This document shows, piece after piece, positions 1-13,236 of a stretch of DNA of 64,000 bases. The position numbers were made by a program, and so were the translations under genes. Below the pieces are notes generated by a model. That model was not told the origin of the DNA. It worked only from the letters and a program-made list of their open reading frames with translations, and did not search any database. Each line of letters opens with the position of its first letter. Position 1 is the first letter of the stretch. This stretch comes from Glandiceps talaboti (lineage: Eukaryota > Hemichordata > Enteropneusta > Spengelidae). The stretch is taken from contig NC_135569.1 of the NCBI RefSeq assembly GCF_964340395.1, positions 17,036,257 through 17,100,256 of the forward strand, given 5' to 3'.

Positions 1-346
1 GTACATGAAAGCGCCTGATTGCACAGCATCATTTTTATGGAAATGTTGACAAACATATGTGGGTACTCAGGGGTATTTGTACTCATATTTGCAGTGTTTT
101 ATGCTGCACTTTCGCTCACTAGTATGGCCACAGAAAACACTGCAAACACTCAAACAAATACCCCCCCCCTCCCCCAAGTACTCCACACTTGAACTCACAA
201 GGAGACTTCTCATAGAAATCCAAAGATAAGGTGGGTTCAATACATATATTTTAAGTTTACAAGGACAGCAACCTACTTTGGGTAGAAATATGAAGAATAG
301 ATTTCTTCATGAAAAGGCACTCACAAGTTTGCTTTTTTCATATCAG

Positions 347-3300
347 GATTTGATATTGTACATGGAAAAACATCATGATATCTATCAAGAAATATTGAGG
401 AAGAAGAAACAAGATGAAATGGAGAACAAAAGTATATTCTCATTTCTAAAGGTGAGGAACCTGAAATTAGAAAACAGATATTAGCCCAAACTTTCATCAG
501 TTAGTTTTCCAAAGGTCAGAAGGTCAATTTCACAACCTGTTTTAGCCAGAACCCGACGTTGAATATTGGTCAGATTCCTCAAGCATAGAGCAATACACTC
601 CAGCATTAACATCTGATGGTGTGATTTAGCCAAATTCATTCGAACCGACTGCTAGCAGTAACGATAGTTCATCTGGTAGTGAATGAGTGAGGAAGGTGTG
701 GTCAACCACAGACACTGAATGACACTGCTTTATAAGGTTTTTTTCCGATGTAAATTTCACAGACAAATGTAGTCATGGCTAGTACACATTATATGTAATA
801 GTATACCTGTGTTTAAAGTGTACATGCAAAGGTACATACTTTTTTTCGTAATTATGTTTATTTTGCCATAAAAATAAAGGAAATCGGGTTTGTAATAGTA
901 CAATATAATTCTAACACAAGAAATTGCGCGAAAAATGAGGCACTCTTGGCTCAGCCACAGAGCACCTTCAGATAAGTACCTCTTATTTGCATATGGATAG
1001 GACAGGATTAGGAACTTTATGACGTCAATGCAGGAACACAAACGCATTCGTCAGTGTATCTTTACATGTAAAGCCATTATGGTCGAACCAGAAGGTCAAC
1101 TTCAAAACCCGTTTTCGCCAGAACCCGACGTTAAATATTGGTCAGATTCCTCAAGCTTAGAGCAATACACTCGAAGCCAAATTCATTCGAACCGACCGCT
1201 AGCAGTAACGATAGTTCCTCTGGTAGTGAATGAGTATGTCCTAGTGAAGCCGTGTTGTTTACATAAAGTGACAGCTGTTATCAGCGTCCTTTGTTGACAT
1301 AACTATTCAATGGGTGGAAAACAGCTCCTGCAGACAATGTAATCGAAACGAATTATCTAATATTTCCATACCCATCAAACATACAGAGATCGAATGAGAA
1401 TGGCTTCAAGAGTGCCCCATAATATTCTCTCAAGTTGTTCAAATGTAGCATGTGTCGTAACAGTACATTCGATCTATGACCATTCAAAATCTTCGCGAAA
1501 GTAGACCCACAAATTCGTTAGAGCAGAACGTTTTGTTGGATAACCATCCCTCTTGAAAGCTATGTGTACACGTACTTTATTTCATTTTTTACTGCCGTTC
1601 ATTACCATCCACATAGTGACATGAAATGACTTCTTTCAAAGCACGGCCCATGTTCACTGAAGCCGGCCGTACTGTGGTGTATTGTGTATTGTTTCCGACT
1701 ATTTTTGTTTGAGTTTTTTTTATGGATAGACATGTCTTACGTTGTGGAAGTTATTTGACCTGGGGGCGTGAAGCTTAGTGCTGACTGTACTTTGGTGTGT
1801 CCATCCACTTTTGACATGTGATTGGCATGAAACAGTACTTGTTCAGGTAGACAAAACAATGGAAACAAAAATAGCAACATTATAATGAGCGTTGCGTCTT
1901 TTTTCTTTGATATGATTCCGACGATGTACATGTGATGTATCACAATGAAAACGATCGACTCCCAGCAACATGGAAATCAAAACATACTCGGACTATGCAT
2001 TGTTTAAAAACAAATGCTATCGTAGTGAAAATATTTTATGAAGCTAACTTGCTTTCTTGAAAACATCATTTCAAATTATTTTATTTGTCTTCCTTTTTTC
2101 GCTTTGACCATGGCTACACCGGTGGCGTGGAGAACCCCGGCCCCGGTAACATTTACCGGCTTTCACTGTATGGCGTCACTGTCCAGTTTTTACGTGATTT
2201 CAACTGCCTTCACCCATTATTACCTACTCAGTTATATCACTCGGAAATGTGTGTAGGGTGATCGTTTCACTGCGGGTGCTGCCGACAAAACACCAAGGAA
2301 CCATATAATTGTTGTCGGAAGACTAAACTGGTAGACCACAATATGTACAGTTACAGATAATACAATATGGCAAACGTAATTAGTAATTCATAAGTAAACA
2401 TTACACAAAGGCTTAGAAGGCTTTTGTAACACATGGGACCTCAACACCTTTCGTGAGCTGGTCTAGGTGCCGTCGAAGCACAGGGGATTAAGGGGGCAAA
2501 TATTTTTGCGACTTTCTTGCCAATGCGCATAATATTTAGAGGTATGAATGTAATTTCATTTATTTTTATGGCAAAATAAACATAATTGCGAAAAAAATTA
2601 TCAACCTTTGCATGTACACTGTAACTAGTTTTAATATAGAAAATACAGTTCCCCAAAATAGAAAAATTAAACGAGACTTAGATGGAAGTTAAAGTTTGAT
2701 TAAATTCTACCGAATTATCTCGAGCACTGAGTGATTACGTGAGATAGTGTTGTGGTGACGCAATCTTCAGCCTTCAAAGTATATTCTGTGCACATCAGGA
2801 TTGATGTGCATGATAATTATGGGTGGGTTATTTCCATCCGGGCTTTGGGCACGTAATCACTCAGTGCTCGAGATAATTCGGTAGAATTTCAATCAAACTT
2901 CAACTTCCAGGTAAGTCTCGTTTAATTTTTCTATTCTACCTCATTATCATGCACTTCCTGATCACGTGAGATTTCAAAGCCAACTGATGGGCACAGAATG
3001 AAACACCATTTATCAAGTCAAATTCTTTTATTTAACTCAGTGACCCAATCTACCTAATAGTCATCAAAGGTTTATCTGGTTCATAACATCAACATTTTAA
3101 CACTCCATGTGGAAACTTGTCATCATTAGTTACAGGTTTGTCATAAAACCTAGCAAAAGTACAACTAGAATTCCAGCCCGCAACATTCATGATTTCGTGA
3201 ATAGGCACATCATTTCTCTTTGCTGTGGACACTGAAGCTGCTCTTGTACTGTGCGGCTTAAAAGTTGTTATATCTATACCCGCCTTTATTAATACAATTT

Positions 3301-6300
3301 TAAGCCATCGACTGATGGTATCTCTTGAAACTGCATTGAATGGGTGAATGTAACTGATAAATAATTGTTTATCATTTCCTCTCAACTCGGAGGTTCTACT
3401 CAAGTACTCTCTTAGAGTTGTCACTACACAAAGCCTCCTATCAGGTGGATATGCAGATAGTTTGACAAGTGGTACTTTGTAGTTTGGTCGGCTTTGTTTC
3501 AAGAGTGCTGCTATTTGAAATGTATATGATGATTTGCCATTGGACATATCATTTAAGTTCAATAAGTACAAAGACTGTCCTCTTTGTGCAGAAACTAAAG
3601 CAATTAACATTATAGTCTTCAATGTCAGATCTTTTAATGTTAAGTTTTTAACTGGTGACAGTGACTGTAGGTACTTCAACACCATTCTAACATCCCATAT
3701 TTTGGTGTATCTTGGTTGTGTTGGACGGACTTGGAATACTCCTCTAAGAAACCGACTCACTAAAGGATGTGATGATAGTGTATTGTATCCATCAATTGTG
3801 ACTACTGTAGCTAGTGCACATCGAGCTGTATTCATTGCACTATAGCCAAGTCCATTCTCATATAGTTCTGTTAGAAAGTCTAATACCACATTTACAGGTG
3901 GTCGAAAAACATCAGTCTCTGTCTTACAACAGAATATTTGCCATTTCCTAATATATGTTGCATATTCTTTCTTTGTCCCTTTCCGCCATGATAACATGAT
4001 AATGTCGGCTGCCTTGTCAGAAAGGTGTTGCTGTCTGAGAGATTGCCTGACAACTTGCAGGCTATCAGTTGTAACTTCTGTCGAAGTGGATGCAGTGCTG
4101 TTGGCTTGTGTACAAGTTGAAGAGTTCTGTTTGTCACTGGCAACAACTTGGGTTTGTCTCCCAACAACTGTAACATCTTGGAGTACCATGCCTGGGTTGG
4201 CCATAGAGGGGCTATCAGTATTCCATGTGCTTTGTCTTCCTCTATTTTCTGTACACACTGCATCAGCATACTGAAGGGGGGAAATGCATAGAAGAAATAA
4301 TTAGCCCAGTCTAGAGACATTGCATCAATATGTTCTGCCCCTGGGTCTGGCTTCCATGCAATATATGTAGGCAGCTGTTTGTTTAGCCTTGATGCAAATA
4401 AGTCAATGTCGGGATTCCCCCAAATATCAACTATCTTGTTGAATATAGTTGGCTGCAACATCCATTCTATATTGTCATTAAACTGCCGTGATGCTGTATC
4501 TGCCTCTATGTTTTCAGCACCAGGTAAGTATGTTGCACTTATCCAAATTTGTCTAGCAATACACCATTCCCACATTTTGACAACTATATTATTGCATGCT
4601 GTTGACTTAGTACCTCCCATTGCATTTACATAAGCAACAGCTGTAGTATTATCCATTTGCAACTGTATATGAATATTCTGTTCTTTAGAACAAAGGGATT
4701 GCAGTGCATATAATGCTGCCAATATTTCTAGGTAATTGATATGGTGTCGACTTTCTTCTAAAGTCCATCGACCACCTGTTGACTTGTGAGATCTACATGC
4801 ACCCCAACCTTTTAGAGATGCATCAGATTGCATTACTATGTTTGGAAGTCGATGAGACACTGGGCAATTAGCAGTGTCTATATTTTCAATCCACCATTGA
4901 AGGTCTTTCTTAGATAAATCAGATAATGCCATTCTAGCATCAAAATTTCCAGCCTTTGCTTTTAATGCCTCTGTTTTTTCTATTTCTAATGATCGATAGT
5001 GGAGTGGGCCATATTGAGCTCCTGGAAAATTTGAGACTATAAGCCCTATGACTTCAGCAACATCTCTAATAGTTGGCCAGTGTTTTGCCATAAGAGATGT
5101 GCATGCTTGTTTTAACTTTACTGTCTTTTCTGCTGTGGGTGTCACAAGCATAAGAACAGAGTTTAGTTTGAACCCCAAGAAAGTCAGTTTGTGATGGTTC
5201 AAATACTGATTTCTCCAAATTGACTAAAAAGCCAAGTTTTAGAAATAATTCATTTGTGTCTGAGACATTATATGTGTCTCCTTGTAAGTAGGAGTCATCA
5301 ATGTAACCTACATTTAAGTGTCCCATTTCACGTAATGTTGCATACACTGGTTTTAACAATTTAGTAAACAATCTGGGTGCAGATGCTAACCCATTAGGAA
5401 GACATGTATATTGATACATTTTGTCTCTCCATCTGAATTTCAAAAACTTCTGGTGCTCCCTTGCAATAGGTACCATATAATATGCATCTTTTAAATCGAC
5501 TGATGCCATATAGCAGTTAGGTCTCATCAACCGTACTGCAGATTTCAATGTGTCCATCTTAAAATGATGGTACTCTACTGATTGATTTAATGGTCGCAAG
5601 TTCAGTATTAATCTGTACTTTCCAGTTTTCTTATGCCTTACAAATATATTAGAGATATAACCATCATGACTTGTTTCTTGTGCTTCTTTAAGCACTCCTT
5701 TTGAAATCAATTGGTCTATTTCACCATTGATTATTTCTCTCTCTATTTGATTTAACTTAATTTCCCTTGGAATATAAGTCTGTGATGGTGGTTTGTCATC
5801 ATAAAATTCAATATGACAATGAGAAACAATATCCAGAATTATAGCATCAGAAGTAATATCTTCCCATTGAGAGACAAAATGTTTCAATCTACCACCTATG
5901 GGTATTGCTGTATTTCTCACCTGGTCTATTTCTGTGACTGTCCTCTCCCCTCCCCTTTCTTCTTGGGGTTGGAGTATGAGCGCCACTGGGAAAAAGGCTT
6001 GAAACCTCTGTTTCCATAGCCCCTTCCTCTACTTGTGTATCTTCCACGTCCTCTGAAGTTAGCAATTCTTTTACCAACTTTGTTGGCTTCTGAAATGTCC
6101 TTTAAATGTTTAGAGATGTCATCTCCAAACAAATGTGTGGTAAAGCTAACAGTTGGTGAACACAGGTGCCTGTAACTGTCATTCAGTTCTGGCTTGATAT
6201 AGTCTCTCATTCTCATATTCAGCATGAAATTTGCATGAGCTGACAATGCAATACTGTCAATACCTTTTGTTATTAGCTCAGATGTGTTGATGCCGTCAAT

Positions 6301-9300
6301 TGTGCCAGCATTTCTTGCTTCTGACACAGTGTTCACTATCGACAAAGTCCCAATTATGGACTTCACTATTGCCGTTTGTATTTTTTGTAGACGTATGTCA
6401 CCAGACTGAGTTTCTGAAGTCAACTGGTCCCATATCAGCTGATTAACTCTGGTGGTTTGAAGTATTTCACAGTTCTCTGGCCTTACGTTTGCTTCATATT
6501 TCTCGGCCAGTTTATCGTCATTTGTGATTCCTTCCTTGAACACTGTATTAACAATGTCCGCAAGCTGTGAATTTATTGCACCCGCGCATTGGTCTTGCAG
6601 TTGCAAGTCTTGAGCGATATACCAGTTAATAAACCATCTTTGTCAATGTCCTCCGAATTATCGGAAACTTGGGGCAAGCAGTTGTTCAACCGCTGTATCA
6701 GTGTCATTACTATTAGACGTCTTGGAACGTTTTCGTCTTGGCTCATCAGTGAGTTCATCAGGAGGTGTATACCCATTAGGGTTATCCTCAAAGCCCCCAT
6801 ATTGACCACATGTTACGTTCGTAATTGTATTGTTAATTTGAGCAAACGAGTTTGCCATTGTCTCTTGCATACTCATCATTGACTGTGTCATGAGGTCAGT
6901 TAGAGTTCTCATTTCTTTGAGCATAGGCATTTCTACGGTTTCGCTTGAACGCTGACTTACCCGCTGTGCCTGTTTGCCTGAACTTGTACTTGGAGTCGGG
7001 TTAGGGGTAGGGTTTGAGTTCTTGTCCGTAGATTTTGAAGACGACAAGGTCTTTACCTTATGCTGTTTACCCGAGTTTGTCCTTTTTTCGGGAAGAGGGT
7101 TAGGACCACTCAACTCAAGTAGGTCAAATTCGTCTTTGTCTTCCGCCATGCTGAGACGGCTCCGAAGATGAATTATCAGTCTTACAGAGCCCAATACGCT
7201 TACGTGTTCATGCGTCGAAAATTCGCAACACACTGAAGATTGTGACACCACAACACTATCTCGCGTGATCAGGAAGTGCATGATAATGAGGTAGAACTCC
7301 AATTTGCGATACTCCTTCAACCTGCACTACCTGTAAGCCTGTAACTGGAATAATAATTTTTTGATCAGACAATCAATATCATATTCACTGAATATTGTTA
7401 AAATACCAATAATTAGACATTGTACATTAATTAGATTGTCAATTTTATCCAGAAGTAGTCCAGTAATAGGTTGAAATTGTAATTGCATTTGGTCTCTCTC
7501 AATTTTGGGTGTGGACCCAAAAATCAATGTGGTTGGATTTATTTTATAATATTACCGGTATGTTTAGTTTTCAAGATATGCTGCTTATAAAATATAGCAT
7601 GGACAAATTCACATGGCAGAACTGACGCAACTTGTAAATTCATCAAAATTAGGTAGTTACTGTACATGTATATTCAATTTCTAGTTTATACAACAGTTTA
7701 GTATATAACATAGACCTTGGTTCATTTTACTTTCCAGACTAGGTTTCTTGTTAATATCATGGGACAACAAGCTGTTGAAGTGGATGACACTGAATGTAAT
7801 GAAAAAATGCAAGAACTGATAGATAATATGGCCAAAGCATTTAATTACAATCAAGGTATGTATTAGTCTGTAAGGTACCCCATGACAGGATGCCCTCACA
7901 CATCAGTTAACCCCTCCTATGGTGAGAGGAGGCCAGTGAGGGCAGAACGACATGATGTATTTTACAGTCTAGGTTAGTATGACAAATGAGGATATAGAAA
8001 TACAGAATACAAATCTATTTGAATTTTGTAAATATACTTTTTGCAAAATACTTTAAAATAAAATCCTACTTGTCAACTTGACTCCTCAGATCATCAGAGA
8101 GACGTGAAGTCATGATTTTTATTTCAAAATGGTGTTCCAGGCAGGTTTCCTATCCATAATAGAAATATTCTTCATGTCAATTCTTGCCCTAGACAGCCAT
8201 TATGCAGGGTTTGGATTTGAATTCCTACTTTAGTCCTAGTGGACAAAGTATACGATCTTTTGTCTTTACAACAGGAGACATGCAAGCAGTAACAGTTGAT
8301 GTGTCTCTTTACTTCATAGCTTCATTCACAAATTAATTTCAGTTCCATTTTGTGTGTTTAGCTACAGTATCATGTAAAGGAGCCATAACATTTTTTATCA
8401 AATGATGCAACAATTTCTACAATAGATGTGTTGTTTTTTCTATCTTTTTTTTTTTTTTTAGAAATTAAGGATACGCCACTCAGATTCTCTAAAAGAATAG
8501 CATTGAAAAGAGCTAAACAACAACAGAAGAAAACTGAAAACAACAATGGAGCACCAAGCTATCCCCCTCCACCACCACCACCCCCACTTCCAACAATTAT
8601 GACACCTGACGTCAAAACAAAGAAAACAAAGTCCAACCCACCAGGAAAACCACTAAATCAACAAAATGATACAAAGTCAACACCACTTCAAGAAAAGACA
8701 AACACAGTGAGTGATCGAGCTACTCTCAAGGAAAACAAATACAGAATAGCGTCCATCCATGATTAGTGAAAGACAAACAAGTTTAAGTTAGGGGGTCTAA
8801 TCTGATTCTATTCCTGTCTACACTGCGTGATGATTGGTGAACCTAGTATGAATATGCATTACCTAATGAATATGTATATATGAGCATATATATAAAGAAG
8901 AAAGAAGTACATCTGGTGACACCTCACGGCGGGTTGAGACACCAAGCAGTTGAAAAGTCAGCACTCGTCATGACTGCCCCAGGAAGTGCCAGTGGTACTA
9001 CGCGAGCAACTCTGCAAACTCCAGTAATTAACCCAGCCCTACAAGCGCCGGCAGCTAGTGGAACTACCCCAATTTCCAGTGCGGCGACACAGTCTTTGGG
9101 AACAACCATGAACAATAATAATGCACAGGTGGGTGAATGTCCTGTTCTGTAATAATGTTGCACAAGGTGTATAATATAGTCAGCCCCCACACTTGTAGAC
9201 GTGGCAGGCAGATATGTAACCTACCGGAGAACTGTCGTCATGGCTCTGTCCCACTGCCTAAAATGATTAGAAGGGGGAATTTCGTTCACGCGGTCACCCG

Positions 9301-12300
9301 GTACTGTTATTAGGGGGAAAAATCTCGAGCTTTAGCCTCGTAAGTGAAAATTTCGTTCATTCAAGGGTTTGGTGTATTTGGTTGTTTTTTCATTCTACAA
9401 CATGTATTTCCGGTAACGTGTAGTTTGGGAAGGTCTCCTAATTTGCATTGTCATGAGAATATTAATGTATGTGTTTCTTGTCTTTCCCGTGGCAAACATA
9501 CGCATACTGAAGTACATAATAGTTTACGACTAGTTTTTAAAATCATGTTTTGGCTAGGAAGGGAGAAGGAAAGGACACAGAAAAAGGAGTAAAAGTTGCA
9601 ACTGGAAATGATACTGTGGTGGAACACGGTGTCCCATGTCGAGGGTGACATGTGGAAAATTTGTCAGAACCAAGGAGGGCAAGTCATGCCAGGCGTCCCT
9701 AAGGAAGTTGGTTGACGAGGGAGAAAAGGCAAGGCGTCCCCACGGAGGTGGGTCTGACGCGGGTGAAAAGGCAAGGCGTCCCTACGGATGTGGGTTTTGA
9801 CGCGGGTGAAAGGCAAGTCGTCCCAGGTGTCATCACTGGGTTGCTAGATGAGAGTTTTGACGTCCCTGGATGAACAGGTGTGACGTGGCATATGCAAATG
9901 TACATGAGAATGCCAGAGTGACGTATGTTATTTGTTTTGTCACAGGTACTCCAGGTGGCAGGGCCAAATGAGGCGGTTTTGCAAAAGAGAGAGGCGAATG
10001 AAAGATTTCAAAGAGCATTAGCAGAGCTGAGATTATATGCTGAAAGAGATGAATGTATATTCAACGCTGAAGAAGCCCTCGCGAGATTACAGTTAGTGGT
10101 GGATACATCCCAAGAGATTCGTCACCCAGAGTACCAAAAATATATAGCCATGCTGAGAGCCCTGCGCAAGGAAAAAGAGTCGCCGGCAATGTCAAACATG
10201 ATGCTTGCACTCATTGGCCCCAAGGAGCACGCGGAGGTCATCGAGAAAATAGCGAAAATCAAGAAAGCTAATCAGGAAAAAGAGAAAAAGAGTGGGGGAG
10301 ATAAGTTGAGAGCTGGAATCCGATGCTGGAAATGCGGAAAATTTGGACATGTAGCACGAAACTGCTATAGCAGAGAATATGATAGAGGGGCTGAGAGGGA
10401 TAGAAGGGATAGAAGGTGGCGATAACTTATGTTAAGTCTGTCGTATATAGACAACTCAATGTCTGTCAATGCAAAGTCGTGAATTTCACATTGATATCTT
10501 GAGGGGTGAAATGATGTTTATGTATTAATGAAGAGATAAATAAAGGAAATGGATGGAAAATATGTGCTAACGTCATTTCATTAGATTGAATGATATGATC
10601 AGAATGGATGTGGTTTGGATATTGGATAGTATAGTGTTGGAAGGTGGCGAGGGAGTAGTAAAAAAAAAAAAAAAAAAGCCTGGGGGAGTCTGACATGGTT
10701 TCTACATATACCAGTCACTTCTGCTTAACCAGGCTGCCCCTTTGCCTGGTTTTGGTGTTTTTTTGTTTGTTTTTGTTAAAGATTAGTTAAGTCTATGTAC
10801 TAATGAGGATATAGACTAAATCCCTCCCCGCTCACCATTTCAGGTGAATGTGCACGACATACCAAAATGGGAAAAAGAGGTTCGCCTGAACCCGATGAAA
10901 GCCTACAGTGATCATCTGACCAGAAAAGTTGACTGGGTTGGCTGGAATGGAGAAAGTGCACCGATATCGGTCTGTCCACAACCAAGAATGGTGGGAATGG
11001 GACTGATCAAGGCATCAGCCCTAGATCTTCGTTTTAGAAACCCTGGAGCGTTTACTGCTGGAGAAATCCATAATCACACTGAAGAATGGTATAACGTATT
11101 GAAAGGTCAAGGAAATGAGGGAATGGTTGGAAAGTGGATAAAGAATGGCGTCTCAGTATTTGATTTCGTAACTGCTTTTAAGGGCACGTTCAGGGGGAAG
11201 AGGTACGACTCTGCTTTCCCACCAAGCATATACTTGCCGAATAACAAGATATGTGAAAAATATATTGACTTTATAAGTGAGACCATAAAGGAAAGAGTTC
11301 GGTCGGGTGCACTAGAAATATGGGGTGAGGTTGGGAAAGTAGAACCACCATATATAGTCATGCCATTGACGGTCGAACCAACGAAACCACGTTTGTGTCA
11401 TGATGAACGATTCCTGAACAACTGGATGAAGACCCTACCATTCAGACTAGATCACATTACACAACTACCGAGATATCTAGATAGAGGACATTTCCAAACA
11501 AAACTAGACGACAAAAGTGGGTATGATCACGTGATGATAACCATGGCAAGCAGAGCCTTATTAGGTATTCAATGGGGTGGATGGTGGTATGTATGTGCAA
11601 CATTACCGTTTGGCTGGAAGTGTTCACCATACATATACCAGACCATAGGTTTATGCGCAATGAATGAAATAAGGAAATGTGGAGTCCCGTCATCCCTGTA
11701 CATCGATGATAGACATGCGGGTCAGATACGAAACTGCACAGAGAATACATGGTCTAACATGGAAAAGGCGAATGCAGCATGCTATATCATGTCACATATA
11801 CTTATTTCGCTTGGCTATTATCTCGCTTTGGAAAAGTGTATATTTATTCCAACACAAACCTTAGAGTTTCTAGGATTCAAGGTGGATACGGTCAAGACGA
11901 TATTTAGTATAACACAAAGAAAGAGAGAGAAGTTTGCCGAATTAAGGGAACATATTCTGAATCAAAGTCCAGTGTCTGTGAAAACCCTACAGCGAATGAT
12001 GGGAAAATGTGTATCACTGACAGTAGCTATACCGTCGGCAAAACTGTACATCCGGGAAATGGCACTAGCACTATCGAGAGCCGGGAAGGATGAAGGGATA
12101 GTCTATCTCCACCCGAAACTACAAGAGGAAATTGAAAGTTGGAGAAGGTTAGATACTGGGGAAGGATATAGCCCATGGAAAGAGGAAAAACATGTGATAG
12201 TTACGATTGCTAGCGATGCATCCCAATATGGATGGGGTGGTACCGTCATGTCGGGTAGGAAGACAGGAGAAATACGAGATTACTGGGGGCAAGATTTGCA

Positions 12301-13042
12301 AGAGAAACCAATAGCATATAAAGAAAGCAAGGCACTAGAAAAAACCTTACTTTCATTTCATGAAAGAACACGCAACACACGAGTGATAGCATATACTGAC
12401 AACGAAACACTAATGCATTGTTGGAAAAACAGGGGAAGCAAAAGTAGTGACATGAACAATGCGTTAAAAAGCCTATATGAAGTGGTTGACGGTCTCGATA
12501 TCGAAATCGAAATGAGGTACATCCCATCGAGACACAATCCTGCAGACCCACCCTCACGACGACTAACACCAGCAGATGCCAGGTTATTACCAGAATATTG
12601 GGAGCGAATAGATCGAGAGTTTGGTGGGAAGGACGGTCATTCAGTAGACTTGATGGCACTAGATTCAAACGCTCAACATGACAGAAATGGTACCCCATTA
12701 CGACATTTCACACCATGGGAAACGCCTAACACCTCAGGGGTGGATGTATTTGCCCAAAATATAACAGGCGAAAACTGTTATGTTTTTCCCCCATTTCAGA
12801 TGGTAGGGCCCATACTTAAATTAGTTAAAGAGCAAAAAGGTCTGGCAACATTCGTGATACCGAAATTGTCACCAATGAAATACTGGTGGCCGATTGTGCA
12901 AGGGGAAGCAAAGAAGTTGGTGGAATTGGCCCCAGCAGGGGAATACATATTTGAAGTCCCTAATAAAAAAGGATGGATAAGAGTACCCTCACTGTATGAT
13001 ATATGGGCCTGTAAGATGGACTACAGACAGTAAGAGAGAGAG

Positions 13043-13083
<41 letters not shown>

Positions 13084-13196
13084 AAGAAAGAAAGAGAAAC
13101 AAAAAAAACAAAAAAAAAACAAAAAAAAAACAAAAAAAAACACCGAATATGCTTGTATAGAGTAACGCTTATAGAGGGAAATAAAGAAATAAAAAA

Positions 13197-13236
<40 letters not shown>

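Larger units (their letters stand above)
2657..7296 (-). mobile_element. DIRS-type tyrosine-recombinase retrotransposon, degenerate
   Basis: Read on the - strand the element runs gag, RT/RNase H/methyltransferase-like, tyrosine recombinase. Its ends have the typical DIRS design. The right terminus (2657-2773) and left terminus (7220-7296) are inverted repeats over their inner part. An internal complementary region at 2848-2973 is made of a block complementary to 2657-2745 followed by a block complementary to 7258-7296. Length is about 4.6 kb, usual for DIRS. Gag and RT are broken by frameshifts; the recombinase frame is open. It sits in an intron of the host gene in antisense orientation. No target-site duplication is visible, as expected for recombinase-mediated insertion. 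Confidence 0.9.
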
